In this document: piece after piece, positions 1-11,700 of the stretch
Layout: each line of letters begins with the position of its first letter
How positions within the stretch are numbered: the stretch's first letter is position 1
Assembly: GCF_027942865.1 (NCBI RefSeq)
Contig: NC_134508.1
Span: forward strand, 39,243,466 to 39,307,465
Source of the DNA: Odontesthes bonariensis
Lineage: Eukaryota; Chordata; Actinopteri; Atheriniformes; Atherinopsidae
Direction of reading: 5' to 3'
DNA length: 64,000 nt
The notes under the pieces: model-generated
The model's input: only the letters and a program-made list of their open reading frames with translations
The model's database searches: none
What the model was told of the DNA's origin: nothing
Position numbers and translations under genes: made by a program

Positions 1-100
1 CCCTTGATGTCAGAGGTTCAGATAAGATGGGGTCCACCTGTCAGTTCCTAAGGACGATCTAATCATTGGCACCTAATCTGGAAGCCCTGATTCTAATTTC

Positions 101-1732
101 CAGGGGTGGAAAGTAACAAATTACATTTACTCACGTTACTGTAATTGAGTACTTTTTATGAGTAATTTGTAATTTTCTGAGTAGTTTTTGAAATGTGTAA
201 TTTTTACTTATACTCGAGTACATTTTGACCCAAGTACTTTTACTTCGCTACATTTGAAACCCCTCACGTTACTGAGTAAAACAAATATTGATGGTGAAAA
301 ATTTATTGCGGGCAGAAATTTAAACAGCTGTCCAGGAACTGAAAGTCAATTGCGTGGCCTTGCCTTGCGCACGCCCTTTCCATTGTTAAATAATCTGGTG
401 TGGTGGATCTAGTAGGCTACCTGAGCTTTGGAAGATGGCTGTTGCTAACCTAGACGTGGAGACTTTGGAGGAGGAAAGGTCCTAAGACGAAGAGGATACA
501 CATTCTGGAGGAGACGAAAGCCAGAAAAACCTGTGGCCAAATTTAGAGAATTATTATTCGTTTTCAAACGCACGAAAGGCAATAATGTGATTATGCAGTG
601 CAAGATGTGCCTGCCAGCCAAAACGGAGCTTTCAGCTTTCAGAACATCGACTTCAGACTTACTTCTTTAAAGCTGCAGTCGGCAGGTTTTCAAAATTGCG
701 AGTCTAAAGTCAGAAAATTCGAACTGATACAACTTTCAGGTCCCTCCCCCAACCTCTAACAAGCTCCGAATCGCCCCCCAAACCCCTCCCCCTCTGTGGA
801 CGAGGTTGTGCACGTGAGTTCACACCAGTGTGAGCGCACACAAGCTGGGGCAGACTCACGCTCAGCAGCGTGAGCACAAGCTGTGATTGACAGGTAGGAT
901 TCCTCCACCCTAACTTGATTGGTTAAAAACAGCCGGGAGCGCTCGGTTTTTGCAAGCATGATTACAGGCTTCAGAGGGAGCTACAGATTTCGTTATTTTT
1001 CCTAAACAGCCTATTTAATATTCTACTTCCAGAATCCCATGACAGTTCAAGCTAATATGACAAAAAAAAGTTGCCGACCGCAGCTTTAAAGTTTGAGTCA
1101 GCAAATGTTGGCGAACATGTTTGTCCTAAAACTTTAAAAAGGTTTCTTTGTCAGCTTGAGGTGAGGTTCCTCTGCTGGTAAACGGCTAATAACATCAAGA
1201 ACCACTAAGTTATTTGAGGCAACTTGTTGCATCCACAAATGTGGTCATATTTGAAATGAAGTAAACCCGAATTCATGTGTGGTCTAGTCTTTTGGCACAA
1301 TTTACTACCAGACGACATCAGCACCATAAGTTTTGCAGTTGTCTTATTTTCTTATTTTAGTTAGACTCACCCATAGACCCGAGCAGAAAATGAACAGGCA
1401 ATATAAGTCTGTGACGTTTATTGTGTTAATGATGAAATTTCATTTCAAGCTAATATGACTAAAAAAAAGTTGCCGACCGCAACTTTAATACACCTCGAAA
1501 TCGATTAAAACAACTTGTACTGAATTTGATTCATGACTCATCCTTTTTTGCATTAAGAAACTGAAAGTAATTAAGTAACTTTTACTCAAATTACATTTTA
1601 AATGAAGTAATTTTGTACTTTTACTCAAGTAAATTTTGAGATGGGTAATTTTACTTTTACTCTGAGTAGAATTTAGGCAAAGTAAAGATACTTTTAATTA
1701 ATTACAATTTTTCAGTACTCTTTCCACCTCTG
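101..1732 (+). mobile_element. hAT-type DNA transposon, decayed, with exact 8-bp target duplication
   Basis: The element starts CAGGGGTGGAAAG and ends CTTTCCACCTCTG. Exact 8-bp direct repeats CTAATTTC lie at 93-100 and 1733-1740. Terminal inverted repeats plus an 8-bp duplication are the hAT signature. Both ends are rich in related 'AAGTA/ACTTT' subterminal motifs. At about 551-660 the plus strand still reads as a BED-type zinc finger (motif QCKMCLPAKTELSAF), the usual N-terminus of ZBED/hAT transposases. The rest of the transposase is missing or frameshifted. A smaller element is nested at 667-1089. The copy sits in the presumed first intron of the angiopoietin gene and is non-functional as read. 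Confidence 0.88.
667..1089. mobile_element. Nested MITE interrupting the hAT zinc-finger region
   Basis: The left end TTAAAGCTGCAGTCGGCA (from 667) is mirrored by TGCCGACCGCAGCTTTAA (1072-1089). The element interrupts the BED finger reading frame: finger-like coding ends just before 667 and related sequence (ESANVGEHVCPKTLKR-like) resumes just after 1089. It has no ORF of note. A second copy of its right end, without a matching left end, lies at about 1443-1489. The superfamily is not certain; the TTAA/TTTAAA at the ends suggests a TTAA or TA-rich target. Confidence 0.7.
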
Positions 1733-1740
1733 CTAATTTC

Positions 1741-3937
1741 ATGGTTTGCAGAGTGTGATAATTGTAGGAGTGCTCTAATTGTTCTGTGTGACCAATTTGT
1801 TTTTTATTACTTGAAAATGTCACCTGTTTTGCCTCATTTTCCAGATACTTAAGCTGTGTAAATGCTGCTGAAAAAGAGACACAGACATTACGACAGATTC
1901 ATTTCTGAAAATAGATGCTTGGTGTGAGGAAATCATCATGTATACAGTTATGTTTATTTGTAAAATGCCAATGTAGACCAAGAAGAATCACAGTTATGGT
2001 GAAAACAATTTTAGAGGAGATTCAAAGCCAGATTAAGTTTTTTGGGGTGTTGGGGATGTGTGGATAGGCAAAACCCTAATCTATGACAACATATTAGGAG
2101 ATGCAAGGAGAATACATATAATGTGTGTTATTTTCTAAATCCCGTTCAAACTTTGACCATCGCCGCCCACTTCCACAGATTGCAATTCATATATAAATCA
2201 GATGATTTTGTGCCTTCCCTTGTGTTCAAATTAAGTATCAAACATGTTTGCAACTTGTCTAGCTTCATGTTGGTACTGTTAATCTTCCTTTCAACATCAT
2301 CTGTTAATTCTAACACCATTGATAAATCTGCAGCAACGCTAAAACTGCCTGCTTCGGCAAGAGTGATGGGTCCCATGGAACTCATGGCATCTCAATCCCA
2401 CTGCGGTCCTCTTTTGTGTTGGATTATCGTCAATATCATTACACATATACGTGTCCAGAAGATTTATCCCTACATTCCTCCTGTGACACTGAAGCAGGTC
2501 AAGGTTTTAACTTAATTTAGTAAACTATTTCAACATCTTTGAGTGCAACGTTGTGGCACTGACTTCCCATTCACAGTCACTTTGACATTTTCAATGTCAA
2601 GACAAAAAATAATCACATTCCAGTAAGCCTCTGCTGTATCTACATGGTACTTATTCTTACTAGGAGCTCGTTCAATGTTAAAACACTGCTTACTGCAAAT
2701 AAACTGTCACAGTGACTCATATTGTTTCTGCAAATGCATTCATGCACATACAAACTTTCATTTTGTGATCTGTTTAACACAAATGACCAAGCATTTCTTC
2801 TCATCTTGCCGTTGAAATGGTTCCAACAATACCAGTTCCATAAAGTTCTGAGCAATGGTTTTGTTATGGGACATAAAGCAGTTTGCCACAATAAAGCCAG
2901 CAAAGGATTTTATTGTGTTTCTACTTCCTCCCTGAATGTGTTAAAGTCATTGAACATATTTATCATATTTACCACAAGGCAACAATGTTTTCAGGACCAA
3001 AATGGAGACAAAAAGTTGCCCCTTCAAATCTATGCAGGCCAGCATGGACATTGTGTTTATATAATGCTAATTAGTCAATTTTAGCATAATGGTGAACACT
3101 ATACATGGTCAGTGTTAGACTATTGAGTGCAGCTTCAACCATCAGAGTGGCTGTGAATTTGTAGTCTCATCTGGTGATATAAGTTGTTTGCAGTGTATGC
3201 ACTAATACAAAGACATTCTTTGTTGTATTTCCTCTATAACGCATAGACTCGGTAGTTGCATTGTTAATAAAATTGGTGGTGGGTGATACTGTAATAGATA
3301 GACTGTGCAATGTTTGCATCACCAGACAACTAAAGTGGAGAAAAAAACTTAAAAAACAAGCACTACGCTAATTCTACATTTAAGAAACAAGGTCAATAAA
3401 CCTGTGTTGATTGGTCCCACACAGAGAAGTAGGGGCCTCGCAGTGAAATTCATCACTGGCAGGTGAAAAAAATTGGCTGTTGAACAATGTTTCATGTCTT
3501 TCTACAGCCTACACAGAACAACAGTGGGGTTAACCATAATAAAAGTTTAGATTGGTGGAAAACTTGGAAACATGTGTTGTGGGTAATGAATGTGTATGCC
3601 TGAAGACTCAGAGTTAATCTTTAACATGAACTATTTTGTACAGCAACAATTTTTGCAGAAAATATGTGTGACCATGAGAAATGTTGTACAATGGTTCTTA
3701 TTACACATTGTGCTTTCAACGCTCCACTGAAACTACAGTTTAGAAAGGACAATAGTTTGTTAGGATAGCAGCAGGGAACACATGCACTGCTTTTGTCTCG
3801 ATTCAAACCAGCTGACTCTCATCCAGATTCATTTCTTACAACTTTTATCTTTATCCAAGAAATCTGGATTTATCGTAATTTGAAAAAGTTATTTTAGCAT
3901 CAGCACACACACAGCCACAAATCTAAGTGTGCACATA

Positions 3938-4000
<63 letters not shown>

Positions 4001-4451
4001 CAGCTGCTGAGGCAACCTCAGACATTTTTGTACATATTTCTTGATTTTGTTTCTGGGTGTCCAGCGTTCCATCGGTTCAAGAGTTAAAGAGACCAAGAAG
4101 GGACATCCTTCAACAGCATGTGGCAAAACACACACAGTCATTCTCTCCTGTTCTCTGCAGCCTACAATCAACGTGTTATTTTGATTCCACCATAACGAAT
4201 GCACTCAATGACCAACCCCCCCGGTCACAAAGTGAAGAGTTTGGAAAACATTTCAGCAGAAATAAAAGCCTCTGCATAATTTCAACAGAGGTTTACCTTT
4301 TTCTCATTTTCGGGGAGGATTCTTTAAACTTTTCATCTGTACTCTGTAAAGATGCAAACTTCAATGTTCTGTGCACACACATTTTTCTTCAACTGTTGAC
4401 CGAACTTTATGTGAAGGTTGTGCATTTCAGAGAAGGCAGTTTGTCGCTTAC
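1741..4451 (-). other. Presumed first intron of angiopoietin gene
   Basis: This lies downstream of the angiopoietin exon-1 donor on the minus strand. No further angiopoietin coiled-coil or fibrinogen-like exon could be recognised in it. It holds a long GT dinucleotide run at 3941-3999 and otherwise AT-rich unremarkable sequence. Short ORFs of 80-150 codons occur on both strands but show no family resemblance. Confidence 0.5.
3941..3999. repeat. (TG)n microsatellite
   Basis: About 29 uninterrupted TG units, followed by TTCAGC. Just upstream (3904-3913) is a short CA run. It lies in the presumed angiopoietin intron 1 and is likely length-polymorphic. Confidence 0.98.
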
Positions 4452-4853
4452 CTTCTGCAACCACAGCGTGTTGTTCTCCATTGTGCTCTCAAGCTGCTGC
4501 AGTTTCTGAGCTGACCACTCGCCATCCACAGGAGGTGAGTCTCTCTGCACAACACTCGCCCCACCACGGGAGCCCTCGTATTTTTCGGCAGGTGATGATG
4601 ATCCTCCGCCCTGACATCCATCCAGCTCCGGCAGAATGAAGGTGTAGCTACACTGACCATGCTGGATGCGGTGAAACCTCCGCCTCTTCTCCGCACCTCC
4701 TCCACCGCTGACGCCACCACTTCCTCCTCTCCTCTGGCTTCTTCCAGCTCCTCCACGTTCTGCACTTGCAGCACTGGCTGCATCAGTGACGGCTGAAAAG
4801 GTCCAAAGCAGAAGAAGCCCCAGCAAGCACCCGCTGAGATTTAAACCTTTCAT
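4452..4853 (-). CDS. angpt2: Angiopoietin, first coding exon (angpt2-like)
   Basis: Angiopoietins are secreted ligands of the TIE2 receptor that control vessel stability. This exon encodes 134 residues from ATG at 4853-4851 to a splice donor AAG|GTAAGC (intron starts 4451, phase 0). The first ~25 residues form a signal peptide (MKGLNL followed by a Leu-rich core, then VTDA). Next comes an Arg/Gly-rich stretch, then the family block FHRIQHGQCSYTFILPE. The exon closes with QKLQQLESTMENNTLWLQK, where the coiled coil begins in the family. An in-frame ATG exists 27 codons upstream (4934), but it would bury the signal peptide. The LPE-x-D-x-C spacing and MENNT resemble ANGPT2 more than ANGPT1, although RIQHGQC and WLQK are ANGPT1-like. 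The family is secure; the paralogue is not. Odd: an extended Gly/Ser-rich insertion. All later exons lie beyond the left edge. Confidence 0.85.
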
Positions 4854-7800
4854 GACAGTTTCTTCAACTGTATCAAAGTGTGTGTTCTCAGAGCTGAGAG
4901 GGTCAAGAGATGATTGCTTACACTTTGACCCCAATTCACCTTAGGAGAACATCTGTGTAGAGGATGCATGCACAAGTCTCTGTGCTCAGTCAATCCATGA
5001 GGTCAGATGCTGCAGTTTCTTCAGGTTGTTCTCTGTCAATTTCAACAGACCAGTTTTCTGTAGATTGCACTGTTTAAAACACAGCAGCAGAGAACGACAC
5101 CTGTTGATCTCACGCTTAGTTTCCTCCTGTTCCTGCCTTAGTTGTGAGGATACGTGTCTCTTCACTTTCCAATCCTGGGTCTTAACTTTGTTCCTTGTGA
5201 TCACCTTTGCATTGGATGGAGTGGGTCCATAGGCTTGACATAGGGCAGCTCATTCATGTTTTGTTGAAATTCTGTCAAGTGAAGGTCCAGGTCCACCCAG
5301 GAAAAACTTTGGATGGGGAGAAAACTAAGGAAAAGAGAGCCCCAAAAGGACGTGAAAGTGATCAAAAGACACTGAGCAATTCAAATAGATGTTTAGAAGG
5401 TCGTAAAAAGGTTAATGGAATGGCACTTTCTATCTTTAAATGTCCAAAAATAAAAGAAATCTGAAAAGTGAGAAAAATGATTTTTTCCTCCCACCCTTCT
5501 CTGGTGGCTTAAGCCTCAGAAGTGACTGAAGAGAATTACTTCTGCCTCCTCTTATCTGGGGCTGGCTGAGAAAAGGAGGAAGGAGCGAGGTTGAGAAGAG
5601 GGGGGGTAAGGGGAGGAGAGAGAAAAGACCAACAAGAGGAGGGAGGAGTGGAGGGACAGGAGACCTGAGGGAGGTCTATTTGAGTGCCCTCTCTAGTTTG
5701 CGGGCTAGGACGAAAAAGAGAGGGGAAAGTAAGGGAAGAGGGAATGAGAAGGTGCCGGAGAAAGAAAGAGGGGAAGATTAAGGGCTAAAAAAGAGGAGAG
5801 AAGGGAAAGTAAAAAGAGGAATAGCCAGATAACAGAAAGAGGGCATAAAAAGAGCCTTAACTGTTGACATGCAGAGAACAGACAGACATTGATAGAAGAA
5901 GAAAGAGATCTAAAAAAGGTCTTGTAGTTGCTGTAATCTTCTTGCCTGACTGATATTTCACTTCTGAAGTAAATGCCGATGCCTTGTATGGTCATTTGCA
6001 CTGAGTTGGCAACTGGAAGCTGGAGTTTGTCCTCTAAATCCAGCTGTGCTCTGAGGCATCGTGGGGGATCAGTGGCCAAAGCAAACCACGCGGTCCACGT
6101 ATTTCAGGTTAAAAACGGGCTGACTCTCTCTGTTGCAGGGTACACCTCCTCACTGTCTCTCCTCTGTCCCGCTGTGCTTCCCTCTACATGGAAATACATA
6201 GAAAGATTAGTTCCAGAGAGATGGCTCTGTCCCAGGCTTATGAAACACAAGCTGGACATGTGGCGGGACAATGTGAGTTGCCAATTATTGAGTTTATTTG
6301 TACAATGATAAACTGTTCTGCAGAAGTTAACTGGCACAAATACAGATAAAATTCTTTGATAAAGGCCATAAGATAAGAGACACACTTACAGATTTGCACA
6401 AGAAGATAAGATCCCAACATGTATCGAGACTGACATTTCAACTTAAAGTGACAACAGGCAGAAGGTTTTTGTGTTGAAGATTGTGTTATTGCACCATCCT
6501 CTGCTGGTCACAGAGGACTCAGTGATAAAAGCCTCTTCTCATCATCTCATCTTATTTATTTTGACAAAATGCAGTCTTATTTTCAGCACGACCTGACCTT
6601 AGTCTACTGTTACTGCTGCCGCATACATCTTAATTTTTGGCGGTCCCGGGGTCACTCACTTAATGTTAGTCAATTGGTCCTTTGGGGGAGGAGGAAAGGT
6701 TAGACAGTGAGTGGCTTCTGCCCCAACTGGAGATCATTCTCATGGGAACGGGGGCGGACAGAGAGCCTGGTGCACAGAACTGAAATACATAGAGCTTGCA
6801 CAAGTCCTGCTGTTGAATATTTTCTTGAAGATTTTTCAAAGGGAGAAAAGTTTGAGAAAAGTTTTGTTGGATGCAATATCCTAATGTCTCAATGTGTTTA
6901 CTGGAGAGTTGAACCAGGGGGAAAATGTGTCCCAAGAAACCAAAAATTAAATCTGTCACCACAAAACTCCAACAGCAGTTTTGTCAGGATGCTTATGTGT
7001 CCCAGCAGAGGGAGGTTGCTAGCATCAACTTTAAATGCAGCACACACAGACAAAATCACCTAATATGCAACAAATGCAACTGTACTAAGACTAAAGACAT
7101 CATCAGTAAACCTTTACTGTAGCAGGTAGTAACAAACAGTTAGCATGTGCAATGTGATCTCTGAGTCAAGCTTTCACCTACTGGATGACATTCACTTAAT
7201 AAAAGATGAAAAAAAGATAAAGATGAATAAGAAATATATACATATATATAGTAATATATATATAGTAATATAACACTTATTAAGACATGAATCATTAACC
7301 TATACACATGCTGTAATCATAATTTAAGATTAAAGAGTATTAACTGATTACTTGAAGTTAAAAAATGAGACCTAGTGGAATGCTGAGTCATGGTAATTAC
7401 AGAAATGTTTATAACTGCACAGCAATGTCTCTAAAGGACACAGCAAAATAAAAACTGACAAACAATAGCGTGCAAAAGTATATTCCAGAAGGGAGCTTGA
7501 GCAAGACAAAAAGAGAGTCAGGGACTCCCAGCTGGATTTAAATTTCCCATGTACGACAGTTATAATGCACGATGAACTTTAGTTTTGGCCTTGGCACAGA
7601 CGACAGCATTTTCACTACCTCTGTTCTTATACGTCTTATGCACTACCACAATGTATGATTTTATGGTGCTCCCACGCCAGACTTTCTCAGCGCTGGTGGT
7701 TTGTTTTCTTAGTGTATTGTCTTAGATTCATTCATTTGGAGCCTCCAACATGCTGAACATTCTTCCATCTGCTAATGAGGTTACTTCATGATGTTCTAAT

Positions 7801-7960
7801 GCAATCGTAAGATTGAGGCAGGTGTCAATAAGCCACTATTGTTCTACCAGCTACAACTCAATATTTCAAGCACCGATTGAAACACTTTAACAAGAGTCAA
7901 AAGGAAGGCAGCCTGTAGACTGAATAGTAGGCTTCATATCATACATTCTTATGGAATCAT
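4854..7960. other. Upstream flank of angiopoietin, no gene recognised
   Basis: This contains the presumed 5'UTR and promoter of the angiopoietin gene (minus strand, so upstream is to the right). About 5540-5880 is strongly purine-rich on the plus strand (GGAGGA, GAGAGG and AAAGAG runs). No convincing TATA box or coding exon was identified. The minus-strand ORF at 5705-6079 is partly a translation of the pyrimidine tract and is not considered a gene. Confidence 0.5.
5540..5880. repeat. Purine-rich (GA) tract
   Basis: A run of over 300 bases is dominated by G and A on the plus strand, made of degenerate GGAGGA, GAGAAAA and AAAGAGG motifs rather than one unit. It lies roughly 0.7-1 kb upstream of the angiopoietin ATG. 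Such tracts can form non-B DNA; any role here is inference. Confidence 0.75.
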
Positions 7961-8705
7961 AAAACCCCAATTCCAGAAAACTTTGAATGCTATCTAAAAT
8001 GTACATGTACATGAAAATAGAATGCAATGATTTGCAAATCTAATACATCTTGAATTTGATGGCGGCAACATGTCTCAAAAAAAGTTGACAAAGTGGCAAC
8101 AAAAGGCTGGAAAAGTTAGTGGTACTAAAAAAAGAAACAGCTGGAAGAGCATGTTGCAACTAATTAGGTCATTTGACTATAGGAAATCTGAAAAAAGCTG
8201 GAATCAAATTGGGGAGCAATTTCAGAATATTGTTCCTCAACTTAAAATTTCAAAGACTGACTATTTCGTCATCTACTTTGTAATGTCAACAACAAAAAAA
8301 ATTCAGATAATCTAAAGACATCTAGGGACACAGCCAAAACTAATTCTTGGATGCCTGCAATTTTCTGGGCTTCAGGCAGCACTGCATTAAAAAAAAAATC
8401 CCTGCATTGGCTCAGGAACATTTCCAGAAATCATTGTCTGTGAACACAGTTTGCATAACTTCCACAAATGCAGGATAAAGCTCTATCGTGCAAAGAAGAA
8501 GCCATATGTGAACATGATCCAGAAGCAAAGCCATCTTCTCTGGGCCAAAGCTCATTTAAAATGGACTGAGACAACGTGGAAAGCTGTTCTGTGGTGGAAC
8601 AACCGAATATGGAAATTCTTTGGAAGGTGCGTCTTCCGGACAGAAGAAGAGGGGGTCCATACAGCTTGTTATCGGTGCTCAGTTCAAAGCCTGCATTTCT
8701 GATGG
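7961..8705 (+). mobile_element. Mariner/Tc1-like non-autonomous element, right-truncated
   Basis: It begins ACCCCAATTCCAGAAAA and continues with a recognisable teleost repeat (GAATGCAATGATTTGCAAATC, then CATGTCTCAAAAAAAGTTG and CAACAAAAGGCTGGAAAAG). It ends around GTTCAAAGCCTGCATTTCTGATGG, where the repeat normally continues, so the copy looks 3'-truncated. The identification comes from memory of the repeat family. ORFs in it (8070-8315, 8451-8702) are fragments, not genes. Confidence 0.6.
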
Positions 8706-11700
8706 TAGATATTGAGGATGGAGGTAAGCAATAGAACGGAGATAAAGGCAGAGAAGGTTTGAACCACTTCTTCCCCTAATTGTTATGAGAAATGTCAAAC
8801 CACTGACAGATAAACTGGAAGAGCTTGGAGCCCAGACGAGAATGCAGAAGCAATAACAGGAAGGTAATATTTGTTTCACCAAGACTTGGCTGGAGGAACA
8901 ACTCCTCTCTACACAGCTTTCAGACTCTACAGCAAACAGAAACTGTTGACAGAGAGGTAACAATAAAAGAATAGGGATTGCAGTGCTTGTTAAAAACAGA
9001 TGGTGTAATCTTTGGCATGTCACTGAGAAGGAGTGTCTATGTGAGCTTATTCTCTGTCCCATTGTGTGGGACTGATGTCCGAGGTCCAGTCACACCGTAA
9101 ACTAGCCTAATGATCACAGAGTCATGATCACCAGAAGCAGCCTGTAGGATGCAGTGTAATGCCATCACTTTGTGTTGTTGTCGAGACATGCCTTTCCTCT
9201 GGGAGGAGAGCAATTTGCAGCCTTTAGAGCACTGATAATAAAGGCCACTAAAACACACAGCAGGAAAGGCTATAATCAGCTTGTTTTAGTGAGTTTGCCC
9301 ACATTTAGAAAAAAGAAAAACTGTTCAAAAACTCTACTTTTGGTGTAAAAAGAGTAATGGAGACACCACATAAAGGACACAGAATGAGAGCAAGTTCGAA
9401 TAATAATTATGTTTGAATAATGTGCAATATCCAGAAGTCATGACAGCAACTGTACGTGAACTCTAAAAATGGCTTCCATTAAGGTAACAGTTGTGGAGAC
9501 AAAAGATTGTATTTTCGCCTTAAGCAAAAAGTTTTGATATCTAACTCAAACTAAGCAGTGACATTGTGTAAACCCGATCAGAAACTGTCAAAAATGTTTT
9601 CATAAAGTGCTGTTTTGTTATTAACTAACTCAGAAGTTAAAAAAACACTCCCTTCCTGCCTTCTTAAAAGGAGCTGTGGCTACTTAAAGAAATGACATCT
9701 GCACCTGTGATAACACTTTACTTTACTTTACAGGATACAAAATTATGGGTCGTATTTCAGGGTTTTAGCAAACAACCATTATAGTTGTTTCATTTGGAGG
9801 ACTTTCCACCATGACAAAGCAGCTAATTCTCCATTGCAGTGGGAAAATGTCCCACTGCAAAGTGATGCAATGACAAAGAAAAATTCCAGTAGTGCAGGAG
9901 CATGCTTTCATTTTCTAGGAGAGCAGCACTTTAACATGGAACTTGCAAATGTAATGATTTAGGATGTGTTCTTGACTGTCATCACAGTAGTAGCTTGATC
10001 CCACAGTAGTGATCTTTACAAATCTTTACAGATATATTCAAGTTTACATCCATTTTAGGATGCCTGATAAGATGAAAACTAAATGTTCTGGAATATATCT
10101 GTCCTCTTCAGCTCTGGGTTTTGGTAATTTCTTTACTTTATTCTGTCCAGGCTGATATCAGGAGTAACAGAGGGCATATGAGTCATGAACCAGCCCTTTC
10201 ACCTTCCCTCTGTGGGAACGGACGGACGGATGAGGATGTGTTTTTTTATTCCAGGATTTAATTTCAGCTGCTTTTTTAGTCCCTCTCTAAACTTTATGTT
10301 TGTCTTTTTTGTCCATCTGGCTACTTTTTTTTCTCCTCTCTTGCTGTTGGGCATACTTAGCACATGATTGTTGGGTAGTTTAGTCATCTGATGAAAGTTT
10401 TTGAATATACAACTCTTGTTTCTGTGACTAAATCCTTCATATTGTGAAAAAAAACTTACTGTTGATGTGTGGGAAGAGCTGACTGAGCCAAAATCCTAGC
10501 ATTTATATTTCTAATCCATACTGAGAAAATGTCATAATGATGTTTGCATTTCATGTGAGAAAAGACAGATTGGATATTTTCTACTTGATTTTTGATTTAA
10601 TAGTATGATTTCTCTTCCGCTGACGAAATAAATTAAAAAAGGATCACTTCAGATAGAGGTAAAGAGGTGCTGAGAGACAGAGGACGTGAAGAAAGATGAA
10701 CCAAATTGCAAAATATCCAGAGGAGACAAAAGATTTAATGATAGACAGATTCAAACAAACAGATGTTGAAAAAGGACGAGAAGATTTACTGTCTTGAGGT
10801 TTCAGCTCTTACAAAGTTCAAGTTGGACTACGGTCTGCAGAATCAATCATTTCCCTGAAGAGAGGAAAAAGATTCAGCCTGATGTTTTACATTTCATGTT
10901 TACGCTTCAGTTTTTTACTGATGACAGCATCAGTATCATTGTGCATGGAAAACCCTGTCATTACATCCCTCACAGTTGATGCTACTATTCAGCTTAACCC
11001 ACATCTACAAGTGGCAAACTAAAAGGGCTTGACATCAAAGAGGGTAACACAACTTAATTTTAGATAAGTTCTACTTCTAAGTATAGAAGGCAACTTTCTA
11101 CCCAAAACATGTAAGTTAGGCTGATTTGTTCCACAATTTTCTGCCTTACAGTGTTTCAATTCTCAACACTGTGAAGATGTAGTTATACAATGATGTTCTC
11201 ACAAGACAGCACAGCCTCCTTTTCTCTGTGTATCTTAGTAATTCCTGCTAATAAGCTCTTTGTTTTCAAAGCCATCGCAGCCAAATGTGTGTGCTCGTGC
11301 ACAAGGGTCTCTGTTGGAGTAAGCAATCTTCTAGGTTTTCCTCCACTGGCTGACTCACCTTCTTTGCTCAAAAATATCTCATGCAAAAAAAGTGGTATGA
11401 TCTGTGTTCATATACATTGATTTTTACCTACATATGGGGATTCATGAGCTACCTTTAAGCCCAGAGTTTCATTCCTTATTAGGCTTTAGAGGTGGAGTCT
11501 ACTGCTTTAATGCAACACCCGGTGGGTCCCACATTTCACCTTTGAAATGTAAAATGTGTTTAAGTCAACAGAACTTGAGACATTTAATTAAAGGGACTGT
11601 TTTTAACAACCCAGCCTCGGAAATATGCTTAATGCCCACAAATTCTAACTAACTCTAGTGCATTACAGTAAAAATGGGGGGTCGAGTGGAAGCTTAGCTG

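Noticed and set aside
2146-2385. Minus-strand ORF with a coiled-coil look (ELTDDVERKINSTNMKLDKL) within the presumed angiopoietin intron
   Set aside because: It does not match the angiopoietin exon-2 sequence expected after WLQK, has no matching splice sites that keep frame, and a plus-strand ORF of similar length overlaps it.
4986-5204. 72-codon minus-strand ORF just upstream of the angiopoietin start
   Set aside because: Lies in the likely 5'UTR/promoter, no conserved domain, and the signal peptide starts cleanly at 4853.
5705-6079. 124-codon minus-strand ORF upstream of angiopoietin
   Set aside because: Its C-terminal half is the translation of a purine/pyrimidine tract; the N-terminal half has no recognised homology.
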